A stretch of 64,000 bases of DNA from Flavobacteriales bacterium UBA5040 (lineage in GTDB: Bacteria > Bacteroidota > Bacteroidia > Flavobacteriales > Weeksellaceae), in NCBI GenBank assembly GCA_002415135.1, contig DIBY01000001.1, forward strand, positions 62,001 to 126,000, written 5' to 3'. This document shows, piece by piece, positions 7,724 to 15,813 of this stretch (position 1 is the stretch's first letter; each line of letters starts with the position of its first letter). Under the pieces are notes generated by a model. That model saw nothing but the letters and a program-made list of their open reading frames with translations. It did not search any database and was not told where the DNA came from. The translations under genes and the position numbers were made by a program.

Positions 7724-8677
7724 TTATTGTGGTTTTACACCGATGTATTCTTCTGGATTTTTATTAAAATTGAGTTTCGTTTTCAATGAATCTGCGATAA
7801 AATTAATCATTTCATCTAAAATTTTCTGCTTGTAAGTAGGTTTATAATAAATCACAGAAATCTCACGATAAGGAAAAGGAGCTCGGAATCTTTTAACTTT
7901 CTCTTTTTGTTGATCGGTCAGTTGCTCTACGGCGAGTTCTGGCAGAATACTGATCCCACCTAACTTATCAACCAGCTGAACTAAGGTATTAATATTGGAC
8001 GCCACAAATTCCAAATTTTTGGGCTTCACCGTGTTTTCTTTTAATTCACAGATATTTTCAAATTGTGTTCTCAAGCAGTTTCCTTCTTCAAGCAACCACA
8101 CTTTTTGCACATCAATATCTTCTGGCACTACGAAACTATCTTTCTTACCACCACTACTATCGTCGGACGCATACAGCATCAGTTCTTCATTGAATAAAAA
8201 GTCGTGGTAAAACTCATTCGCCGCGGCATAAGGCGTAGAAATAATTCCGGCATCAAGTTCACCAGTTTTTAAGGCTTTAATAATATTGTCAGTAGTCATT
8301 TCCTTAAGATTTAATTCAATCTTAGGATGATTTTTTAGAAAGTCGAAAATTTCAGTAGGTAAAATATATCCAGAAATAGTAGGAAGAATTCCTAAGTTAA
8401 GTTTTCCGGCCAAAACATTATTAAGCAGATTTGCTTTACTTCTCAGTTCATTAATCGCGTCGATCACTCTTTTTGCTTCAACAATTAATTGAATTCCCAC
8501 ATCGGTTGTACGAATCGGATGAGTAGTTCGATCGAAAATCTTCACATCCATTTCGTCCTCAAATTTTTGAACCATCGCGCTCAACGTTGGTTGCGTGATG
8601 AAACAAGCTTGAGCCGCATTTCCAAAGTGTTTATATTTATCTACGGCTATAAGATATTCTAATTGTTGAATGTTCAT
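7724..8677 (-). CDS. oxyR: hydrogen-peroxide-responsive LysR-type regulator OxyR
   Basis: 317 residues. The N-terminal winged helix (MNIQQLEYLIAVDKYKHFGN through QPTLSAMVQKFE) is typical of LysR. In the sensor domain GNCLRTQFENIC places Cys201 and Cys210, matching the peroxide-sensing cysteine pair of E. coli OxyR (Cys199/Cys208), which separates it from generic LysR proteins. It is transcribed divergently from katA with about 90 bases between starts, the classical arrangement for OxyR control of catalase. An OxyR binding site probably lies in 8678-8738, but I cannot assign one convincingly. Confidence 0.93.
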   Translation of the reverse strand: MNIQQLEYLIAVDKYKHFGNAAQACFITQPTLSAMVQKFEDEMDVKIFDRTTHPIRTTDVGIQLIVEAKRVIDAINELRSKANLLNNVLAGKLNLGILPTISGYILPTEIFDFLKNHPKIELNLKEMTTDNIIKALKTGELDAGIISTPYAAANEFYHDFLFNEELMLYASDDSSGGKKDSFVVPEDIDVQKVWLLEEGNCLRTQFENICELKENTVKPKNLEFVASNINTLVQLVDKLGGISILPELAVEQLTDQQKEKVKRFRAPFPYREISVIYYKPTYKQKILDEMINFIADSLKTKLNFNKNPEEYIGVKPQ

Positions 8678-8738
8678 TTGGTTATTTTAGACTTTGTCAA
8701 ATATACTTAGATTTTGCCGAATTGTAATTATTTTTAAA

Positions 8739-8746
8739 TAAATTTG
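8739..8746 (+). promoter_or_regulatory. -7 element of the katA promoter
   Basis: TAAATTTG, with a TTTG about 22 bases upstream near 8713-8716. It overlaps the TTG codon at 8744 that would extend katA, so it fixes the start at ATG 8768. Confidence 0.65.
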
Positions 8747-8767
8747 AGGTTTATTAAAATCACCCTT

Positions 8768-10258
8768 ATGAGCGACAACAAACTAACGAACTCCGCCGGA
8801 ATCCCTTATTATGACCACGAAGATTCGCAGACGGCCGGACCAAGAGGACCAGTACTGTTGCAGGATTTTATCTTACAGGAAAATTTGGCTCATTTCGTAC
8901 GTGAAAGAATTCCGGAAAGAGTCGTTCACGCAAAAGGAACAGGTGCTTATGGAACTTTTACTGTTACTCACGATATTTCAAATTACACCAAAGCCAACCT
9001 GTTTTCTAAGGTAGGTAATGCCTGCAAAATCTTTACAAGATTTTCTACGGTTGGTGGTGAAAAAGGAAGTGCAGATACCGAAAGAGATCCACGTGGTTTT
9101 GCTGTAAAATTTTATACGGAAGAAGGAAACTGGGATCTGGTCGGAAACAATACTCCGGTCTTTTTCATTAAAGACGCTAAAAAGTTCCCGGACTTTATTC
9201 ATACTCAAAAGAGATTACCTAAAACCAATTTGAAAAGTGCCACCATGATGTGGGATTTCTGGAGTTTCAATCCGGAATCTTTACACCAGGTTTTAATTTT
9301 AATGTCTGATCGCGGAACTCCTCACGGATATAGACACATGCACGGATTTGGATCACATACGTTCTCAATGATCAATTCAGCGAATGAAAGAGTTTGGGTT
9401 AAATTTCACTTCAAATCCAAACAAGGAATTAAAAATTTCAATGAAGATGCGGCCATAAAAATGAAAGGAGAAAATCCTGACTTCGCACAGGAAGATTTAA
9501 TGCACGCCATAGAATCGGGTGAATTCCCGAAATGGACGCTACACATACAAGTAATGACCGAAGAACAAGCCAAAGAGTTTCGTTGGAATCCTTTTGATGT
9601 TACGAAAGTTTGGTTCCACGATGAGTTCCCTTTAATTGAAGTCGGAGAAATGGAGCTGAATGAAATTCCGGTTAATTATTTCGCACATGTTGAACAAGCT
9701 ACTTTTTCACCGAGCAATTTAGTTAATGGAATTAGTTTCTCACCCGACAAAATGTTGCAAGGAAGACTCTTTTCTTATGCTGATGCGCACCGATACAGAG
9801 TTGGAGCCAACTCTCATTTATTAGAAGTGAACCGCTGTCCGTTTGTTGTTAATAATTTTCAACGGGATGGGGCGATGGCAGATTCAAGCCAATATAAAGA
9901 TGCACCCAATTATTACCCTAATAGTTTTGGTGAAATTAAACCTTCCTCACCTCACACCAGTTTTGAAGAAGATTTAGACAGCAATCATGTGGCGAACTTT
10001 AACCGTAATGAAAACGATGATGATCATTACACTCAACCCGGCTTATTATATACCAAAGCCATGAATGAGGCTGACCGTCAAAATTTAATTTCCAATATTA
10101 TTTCATCGATGAACGGAATTTCTGGTCCAAAGAGAGACGAAATTATCAATCGTCAATTGTGTCATTTCTTTAGAGCAAACATAGAATTAGGGATGAAAAT
10201 CGCCATGGGTCTGCAGATTAATATTGACGCGAACATGATGAGCCACTCTACTACATAA
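8768..10258 (+). CDS. katA: catalase (monofunctional haem catalase)
   Basis: Converts hydrogen peroxide to water and oxygen. 496 residues from ATG 8768, the small-subunit clade size. Catalytic His lies in RVVHAKGTGAYG (near residue 54), the Asn region in NNTPVFFIKDAKKFPDFIHT, and the proximal haem-ligand Tyr in GRLFSYADAHRYR (near residue 337). The frame can be extended to TTG 8744, but that codon is part of the promoter. Divergent from oxyR, so peroxide induction is expected. No cytoplasmic export signal is seen. Confidence 0.96.
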   Translation: MSDNKLTNSAGIPYYDHEDSQTAGPRGPVLLQDFILQENLAHFVRERIPERVVHAKGTGAYGTFTVTHDISNYTKANLFSKVGNACKIFTRFSTVGGEKGSADTERDPRGFAVKFYTEEGNWDLVGNNTPVFFIKDAKKFPDFIHTQKRLPKTNLKSATMMWDFWSFNPESLHQVLILMSDRGTPHGYRHMHGFGSHTFSMINSANERVWVKFHFKSKQGIKNFNEDAAIKMKGENPDFAQEDLMHAIESGEFPKWTLHIQVMTEEQAKEFRWNPFDVTKVWFHDEFPLIEVGEMELNEIPVNYFAHVEQATFSPSNLVNGISFSPDKMLQGRLFSYADAHRYRVGANSHLLEVNRCPFVVNNFQRDGAMADSSQYKDAPNYYPNSFGEIKPSSPHTSFEEDLDSNHVANFNRNENDDDHYTQPGLLYTKAMNEADRQNLISNIISSMNGISGPKRDEIINRQLCHFFRANIELGMKIAMGLQINIDANMMSHSTT

Positions 10259-10349
10259 CATAATCTAGAAAACTCCATTTAAACTTAACAAGGTCGGAAT
10301 GGGAAATTTTGATTAATTTGCAAGTACAAACCATTAAGAAAGTATAAAA

Positions 10350-11117
10350 ATGTCATACGAAAATATCATTTTAGAAACGGATCAAAGAACTGCGGTTATC
10401 ACTATAAATCGTCCGCAAAGTTTAAATGCACTCAATGCGAAAACGATTTCTGAGTTGAGTCAGGTTTTAGATGAAGTTTCAAATGACACCAAATACAGAG
10501 CAGTTATTATTACAGGAAGCGGTGAAAAATCATTTGTCGCTGGCGCTGACATCAAAGAATTTTCTGATTTCGGAACAGCTGCTGCAGAAGATTTAGCCCG
10601 AAATGGACAAAACATCCTTTTTAATAAAATAGAAAACCTCAACAAACCCGTGATCGCTGCGGTGAACGGATTCGCTTTGGGCGGAGGTTTAGAATTAGCC
10701 ATGGCTTGTCATATCCGATATGCTTCCGAGAATGCAAGATTAGGATTACCGGAAGTAACATTGGGATTAATTCCTGGATATGGAGGAACTCAACGATTGC
10801 CTAAATTAGTTGGAAAGGGATTAGCCAATGAGTTAATTTTTTCAGCCAAGATGATTCCAGCACAAAGAGCAAAAGAAATAGGTTTAGTCAACGACGTTTT
10901 TAGTTTAGAAGAACTTTTACCCAAAACAAAAGACTTAGCAAATACGATTGCGCAGAATTCTCCAATGGGAATTTCTAAAGCGATCGCTGCAGTCAACCAA
11001 TCTGATACTGCTGAAGGTTTCGAAACAGAAATAAAAGCTTTTGGAGAACTCTTCGAAATGGACGATAAAAAAGAAGGAGTCGCAGCATTTTTAGAAAAGA
11101 GAAAACCATCCTTCTAA
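10350..11117 (+). CDS. enoyl-CoA hydratase/isomerase family protein
   Basis: 255 residues, a single crotonase domain. The oxyanion-hole segments are visible as FVAGADIKEF and ALGGGLELAMACH, followed by the catalytic loop PEVTLGLIPGYGGTQRL with both acidic residues of true hydratases. It therefore probably hydrates trans-2-enoyl-CoA in fatty-acid or amino-acid breakdown (EchA/PaaF-like); the acyl chain preference cannot be read. It begins a same-strand run with the dCMP deaminase gene 28 bases later. Confidence 0.9.
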   Translation: MSYENIILETDQRTAVITINRPQSLNALNAKTISELSQVLDEVSNDTKYRAVIITGSGEKSFVAGADIKEFSDFGTAAAEDLARNGQNILFNKIENLNKPVIAAVNGFALGGGLELAMACHIRYASENARLGLPEVTLGLIPGYGGTQRLPKLVGKGLANELIFSAKMIPAQRAKEIGLVNDVFSLEELLPKTKDLANTIAQNSPMGISKAIAAVNQSDTAEGFETEIKAFGELFEMDDKKEGVAAFLEKRKPSF

Positions 11118-11144
11118 ACTCGGACAGAAAATAAAACAATAGTA

Positions 11145-11570
11145 TTGGAAATAACTAAATTTGATATTGCCTATTTAAAAATGGCCAAAGAATGGGCAAA
11201 ATTGTCCTACTGCGAACGCAAACAAGTGGGAGCGCTCATTGTAAAAGACCGAATGATCATTTCTGATGGTTACAACGGAACGCCTTCCGGATTTGAAAAT
11301 CGATGCGAAGATGATGAAGGCAATACTCAATGGTTTGTTCTGCATGCAGAAGCCAATGCAATATTGAAATTAGCGCGCTCCACCCAATCAGCGAAAGATG
11401 CAACGCTTTATCTCACTTTATCTCCGTGCAAAGAATGCAGCAAACTCATTCTACAGGCAGGAATAAGAAAATTGGTTTATGTAGATGACTACAAGGACAA
11501 TGATGGGATTGCATTTCTTAGGAATCATGGAATCGAAATTTTGCAGGTTACCGATGATGACCTAAAGTAA
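11145..11570 (+). CDS. deoxycytidylate (dCMP) deaminase
   Basis: 141 residues. The zinc site of the cytidine/deoxycytidylate deaminase fold is complete: HAE at 67-69 with catalytic Glu69, and PCKEC with Cys95 and Cys98. The GYNGTPSGFENRCED segment is specific for dCMP deaminases (ComEB/CMP-dCMP type). It supplies dUMP for thymidylate synthesis. The start is TTG at 11145; an ATG appears only at 11181, inside the conserved first helix, so TTG is preferred. Confidence 0.93.
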   Translation: MEITKFDIAYLKMAKEWAKLSYCERKQVGALIVKDRMIISDGYNGTPSGFENRCEDDEGNTQWFVLHAEANAILKLARSTQSAKDATLYLTLSPCKECSKLILQAGIRKLVYVDDYKDNDGIAFLRNHGIEILQVTDDDLK

Positions 11571-11592
11571 AGAAACACAAACACACACATAA

Positions 11593-12504
11593 ATGATGAC
11601 CTGGGATGAAAAAATTAAAGACTTTGAAACATTTCTAAAATTTGAACGAAACTTTTCACAAAACACGATCGACGCTTATTTAAGAGACATAAAAAAGCTA
11701 AAACTCCACGCAGAATTACATCTTGAAAATATAAGTCCGTTAATAATTACCTACGAAAATATTCAGGAATATCTTTTCCAGCTTTCGAAACAGAAATTTA
11801 GTGAAAGAACACAGGCAAGATGGATCTCTTCTATCAAAGCCTTTTTTAGATATTTAGTAGAAGATGAAGTTCGGGAAGACAATCCTGCAACTTTGCTGGA
11901 AGGCCCTAAGCTTGGGCTTTACCTGCCAGACACCCTCAGCTTTGAAGACGTAGAAAGAATCATTAAGGCAATTAATACCGATACCGATTTAGGGAAAAGA
12001 AATCAGTGTATGATCGAAGTTCTTTACGGATGTGGCTTGCGGGTCTCAGAATTGATTGACCTCAAGATCTCCAATATTAATTTTAAAGAATCTTACTTAA
12101 AGGTCGAAGGAAAGGGTGACAAATCGCGGTTTGTTCCGTTAGCAACTTTTACATCAGACCTCATCAAAGAATATATTAATACGGTTCGGTCCAAAGGCAA
12201 GATCAAGAAAAGACATGAAGATATTGTTTTCCTCAACAGTCGGGGTTCGTCAATGTCACGCGTAATTGTCTTTATCATTATTAAAGAATTAACTGAAAAA
12301 GCCGGCATCAGTAAAAAGATTTCACCACACACGTTCAGACATTCTTTTGCTACCCATCTTTTACAGAATGGCGCTGATTTAAGGTACATTCAAGAGATGC
12401 TGGGACACTCAAGTATTACGACGACCGAGATTTATACCCATTTAAAAAATGAGGAATTACGCGATGTTATCCTCAATTATCATCCAAGAAATAAAGCAGA
12501 ATGA
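11593..12504 (+). CDS. xerD: site-specific tyrosine recombinase XerD
   Basis: 303 residues. An N-terminal SAM-like core-binding domain (residues 1-105) is followed by the catalytic domain with the full set: Arg150 (GCGLRVSEL), Lys174 (VEGKGDKSR), His246 and Arg249 (HTFRHSFATHLL), His272 (MLGHSSI) and nucleophile Tyr281. Length and motifs match XerC/XerD, which resolve chromosome dimers at dif. Genes around it are housekeeping, with no integron or prophage signs, so the chromosomal recombinase is the best reading. An ATG three bases downstream is an equally possible start. It overlaps the Nudix gene by 4 bases. Confidence 0.93.
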   Translation: MMTWDEKIKDFETFLKFERNFSQNTIDAYLRDIKKLKLHAELHLENISPLIITYENIQEYLFQLSKQKFSERTQARWISSIKAFFRYLVEDEVREDNPATLLEGPKLGLYLPDTLSFEDVERIIKAINTDTDLGKRNQCMIEVLYGCGLRVSELIDLKISNINFKESYLKVEGKGDKSRFVPLATFTSDLIKEYINTVRSKGKIKKRHEDIVFLNSRGSSMSRVIVFIIIKELTEKAGISKKISPHTFRHSFATHLLQNGADLRYIQEMLGHSSITTTEIYTHLKNEELRDVILNYHPRNKAE

Positions 12505-13013
12505 ACGATTTAAAATACTGCCCGAAATGTGGAAATGAAACACTCAACTGGGACGGAGAAAAAAAATGGAGTTGCTCTAATTGCGACTATGTTTTGTTTC
12601 ATAACGTGGCGGGAGCTGTTGCAGTCATCATTAAATACGACGATGAAGTTCTTTTTACTCGACGAAATCAAGAACCTAAAAAAGGGAAACTGGATCTGGC
12701 CGGTGGATTTGTAGATCCTAAAGAATCTGCAGAAGGAACCTGCGTTCGCGAACTTTTCGAAGAAATGAAGATTAAAGTTGACCGTTCTCAATTAAGATAT
12801 CTCGCGAGTTTACCCAACACGTACGAGTACAAAAACATTTTGTACAATACGATCGATCTGTTTTATGAATATGAAGTTTCTGAAAAGGTAGAATTTCAGT
12901 TAGAAATTTCGGAAATTTCGGAAACGATTTGGATTAAAAAAGATCAGATCAACTTAGAAGACATCGCTTTTGATTCGCAGAAATTATTTTTCGAAACTTA
13001 TACCAAGTCTTAA
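12501..13013 (+). CDS. Nudix hydrolase with N-terminal zinc ribbon
   Basis: 170 residues. Cys7, Cys10, Cys25 and Cys28 make a zinc ribbon. The Nudix box runs from Gly69 to about residue 91 (GGFVDPKESAEGTCVRELFE, then EM), with the metal-binding RE-x2-EE. The zinc ribbon plus Nudix layout resembles NudC-type NADH/RNA-cap pyrophosphatases but lacks the longer N-terminal domain, so substrate is open. Its ATG overlaps the xerD stop, implying translational coupling. Confidence 0.9.
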   Translation: MNDLKYCPKCGNETLNWDGEKKWSCSNCDYVLFHNVAGAVAVIIKYDDEVLFTRRNQEPKKGKLDLAGGFVDPKESAEGTCVRELFEEMKIKVDRSQLRYLASLPNTYEYKNILYNTIDLFYEYEVSEKVEFQLEISEISETIWIKKDQINLEDIAFDSQKLFFETYTKS

Positions 13014-13083
13014 TTAAAGGACAGATTTTCTTTAATGCTCCGATGTTTTTTTAGCTTAAATTTGCAGTTCGTAAATTTCTATC

Positions 13084-13761
13084 ATGCAAGAACAAATCGT
13101 TTTCGAAGACAATCATCTTTTAGTTATTAATAAAAAAGCCGGACAACTTGTTCAAGGCGATAAAACCGGAGATTTATCTTTACTGGATTTACTTAAAAAC
13201 TTCATTAAAGTAAGAGATCAAAAACCCGGAAATGTATTCTTAGGTTTGGTTCACCGAATTGATCGACCTACTTCTGGTTTGGTCATTTATGCGAAAACAT
13301 CAAAAGCACTTTCCCGTTTAACTCAAATGGTTAAAAACCGGGAAATCAAAAAAACCTATTGGGCAGTTGTTCCTAAAACTGAAATCCCAAAGAAGCAGCG
13401 ACTGATCAATTATCTTCAAAAAAACGAAAAAAACAATAGAGCAACGGTCTTTCCAAAAGCTACAGAAGGCGCCAAGGAAGCCATTCTTAATTATGAGCTC
13501 ATTAAAACTTTAGATAATTTTCAATTACTGGAAGTTGATCTGGAAACCGGGCGTCATCACCAAATTCGGGCGCAGCTATCTAAAATTGGAGTTCCGATAA
13601 AAGGAGATTTAAAATATGGTTCAGCTCGTTCTAATCCTGATGGCGGAATCCATCTTCACGCTAGAGCTTTAGAATTTATTCATCCAGTTACGAAAGAAAA
13701 TATAAAAATAACCGCACCAGTTCCTCAGAATGATGCGGTTTGGAAAGCTTGTGAAAGCTAG
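13084..13761 (+). CDS. RluA-family pseudouridine synthase
   Basis: 225 residues, one catalytic domain and no S4 domain. The catalytic Asp60 is in LVHRIDRPTSGLVIYAKT, and the second conserved region reads LLEVDLETGRHHQIRAQLSK. It isomerises uridine in rRNA or tRNA; which site cannot be told (the S4-less size resembles TruC or RluA). A TAAATTTG promoter box lies about 20 bases upstream of ATG. Transcribed alone. Confidence 0.92.
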   Translation: MQEQIVFEDNHLLVINKKAGQLVQGDKTGDLSLLDLLKNFIKVRDQKPGNVFLGLVHRIDRPTSGLVIYAKTSKALSRLTQMVKNREIKKTYWAVVPKTEIPKKQRLINYLQKNEKNNRATVFPKATEGAKEAILNYELIKTLDNFQLLEVDLETGRHHQIRAQLSKIGVPIKGDLKYGSARSNPDGGIHLHARALEFIHPVTKENIKITAPVPQNDAVWKACES

Positions 13762-13897
13762 ATTATACTTCAATTATATCTTCCAGTATTTAAAAATCAA
13801 ACTAATTTTCAAAGTAGTCATTATTTAATTACGATAATGGTTAATTTAGTAATATAACATTATCTCTTTTTTTGCAATTTGATAAAATCATTTTCTT

Positions 13898-15661
13898 ATG
13901 AAGCATTTAACATTTTTCGCATCTTTTTTCTTAATATCCCTTGTCAATGCTCAGTATGTTGGCATTAATACCAAAGAGCCAAATGCAACTCTCGACGTAA
14001 AGGGAACGCCAGATGACACAACTAAAGCTGATGGAATTATTCTCCCAAGATTGACTCTGAAACAACTTAATGCCAAAACCAGTTACTCCACCGAACAAAC
14101 GGGCGCATTTATTTACATTACGGATATTACTGGAGGTTCTACAGTAGAATCAACAGCACAGATCACTTCAGTTGGCCGTTATTACTTTGATGGTGAAAAT
14201 TGGAAATCACCTATTAGCGAATCATCCGCAGTAAAACCAGAAGAAACCTTATCCTCATCAACAAAGAACACTTATGTTTTTGGAGCTGGTAATGTAAATA
14301 ACACCGGAAAAGGAAATACCGCAAATGGTAAAAACTCTCTATCTTCTAATTTAAACGGAAGCAATAATTCGGCATTTGGAGGTAACGCTTTAAGATATAG
14401 TGAATCCGGTTCAGATAACACAGCCCTTGGAAACAATGCTTTATCTAACAAATCAGCTAGCGGAAGCAGCAACACTGCTTTAGGTTCACGTTCACTATAT
14501 AATAACGCTGGAAGTAGAAATACAGGTGTAGGAAAAGAATCATTAGTTGAAAGTAGCGGAGACGATAATACTGCAATAGGATATAACTCTGGACAAGGAT
14601 TATTAAATGGCTCACGAGTTATTTCAATCGGTGCAGGTAGTGGAATGACGGGAGATTACTCCGACGTAATATCAATAGGTAATAACACAAAAGCTACAAA
14701 AAATGCGCAAGTGGTAATCGGTAATGATAATTTTGTAGAAACAGTAATTTACGGTGAGATAAAGATAGGTGGCGACTTTTCACATACTTTTTACAGACCA
14801 CAGAAATCTGTTCAAAATTATTGGATAGCAGATGCAAGTCGTGACGACATCTCTAATATGACTTCCAATTGCTATGGTAATATAGGAATTGGATATAAAG
14901 CATTAGAAAACGTTTACGATTCTATGATGAATACCGCAATTGGTTTCCAAGCACTTCAAATGTTAGAAGGAGGTGCCGACCATACAGCAGTTGGTGCTGG
15001 TGCTTTGCAGAAACAAAAAAATGGTGTTGGCTGTACCGCAATGGGGCGTCTTGCAATGGCTAATTCCGTTAACGCAACAAACAACACTGGCATTGGCGAT
15101 ACAGCACTTGAATATAATATTGAAGGTAACTCAAATACCGCAGTTGGTTATTCTGCCGGAATTAAATCGGGCGGCTCAAACAATACTTTAATGGGCGTAT
15201 TTGCTGGTGGTCATATTGATGGGAAACTAAAGCCGACATTATCCACTTGGAACAATTCTAATATATTCGGTGCTGGTGCGATGCAGGCAAATGACGTTTC
15301 CGATAATAACAACTTGTTTGGAACGATGGCTGGTCATATTTTGACGGGTGCTGATAATTCAGGATTTGGTTACGAGACTTTGAGAAATGGGGCTGATATC
15401 GCTCGTAACTCGGCTTTTGGTAATGGTTCAGGATATTGGTTACAAACTGGTAATGACAATGTATTTATTGGTTACAATTCAGGTAGGGACGGTCAGAAAA
15501 GGGATGTCTCTGGGACAACTGTAATCGGTGCAAATGCTTATTCAACAAGAAGCAATGAAATCGTAATTGGAAAGTTAACAGATACTCATGTTACTATTAT
15601 GGGAGTAGAATTTTCAAAGGATGAATTAATCAAATTAAAAAAATTACTATCGGAAATTTAA
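13898..15661 (+). CDS. secreted repeat protein with YadA-head-like repeats
   Basis: 587 residues. A signal peptide (through LVNAQ) precedes an N-terminal region typical of Bacteroidota surface proteins (YVGINTKEPNATLDVKG). Then come two arrays of short repeats built on NTAxGxxAL/SG (for example NTALGNNALS, NTAIGYNSG, NTAVGYSAG), about residues 145-270 and 325-540, split by a linker with ISIGNNTKATKNAQVVIGND. These match the beta-roll of trimeric autotransporter heads. The C-terminus is a short helical tail (VEFSKDELIKLKKLLSEI), with no 12-strand translocator and no recognisable T9SS domain. Trimeric fibre or surface appendage is inference. Closed by the strong hairpin at 15763. Confidence 0.8.
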   Translation: MKHLTFFASFFLISLVNAQYVGINTKEPNATLDVKGTPDDTTKADGIILPRLTLKQLNAKTSYSTEQTGAFIYITDITGGSTVESTAQITSVGRYYFDGENWKSPISESSAVKPEETLSSSTKNTYVFGAGNVNNTGKGNTANGKNSLSSNLNGSNNSAFGGNALRYSESGSDNTALGNNALSNKSASGSSNTALGSRSLYNNAGSRNTGVGKESLVESSGDDNTAIGYNSGQGLLNGSRVISIGAGSGMTGDYSDVISIGNNTKATKNAQVVIGNDNFVETVIYGEIKIGGDFSHTFYRPQKSVQNYWIADASRDDISNMTSNCYGNIGIGYKALENVYDSMMNTAIGFQALQMLEGGADHTAVGAGALQKQKNGVGCTAMGRLAMANSVNATNNTGIGDTALEYNIEGNSNTAVGYSAGIKSGGSNNTLMGVFAGGHIDGKLKPTLSTWNNSNIFGAGAMQANDVSDNNNLFGTMAGHILTGADNSGFGYETLRNGADIARNSAFGNGSGYWLQTGNDNVFIGYNSGRDGQKRDVSGTTVIGANAYSTRSNEIVIGKLTDTHVTIMGVEFSKDELIKLKKLLSEI

Positions 15662-15762
15662 AAAATTTAAATTAAATAAGCATAACTTGACTTCTATTAT
15701 TGATTAACTTTAATTAAATCCGACTGTAAAAACTTAATTAAAATCCAATCCATGAATGCACG

Positions 15763-15792
15763 AATACCCTGCCGATTAGTCGGCAGGGTATT
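15763..15792. terminator. bidirectional terminator
   Basis: AATACCCTGCCGA, loop TTAG, TCGGCAGGGTATT: a perfect 13-base-pair stem between two converging genes (the repeat protein and the outer-membrane barrel). The T-rich TTTATTTA follows on the plus strand. Confidence 0.8.
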
Positions 15793-15813
15793 TATTTACT
15801 AATTAGAATGAAA

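Noticed and set aside
9000..9020. possible OxyR-regulated antisense frame in katA
   Set aside because: Only a shadow frame; no promoter box on that strand.
11593..12504. XerD as an integron or phage integrase
   Set aside because: Neighbours are housekeeping genes, and there is no attachment site, cargo or AT-rich island; length and motifs fit the chromosomal recombinase.
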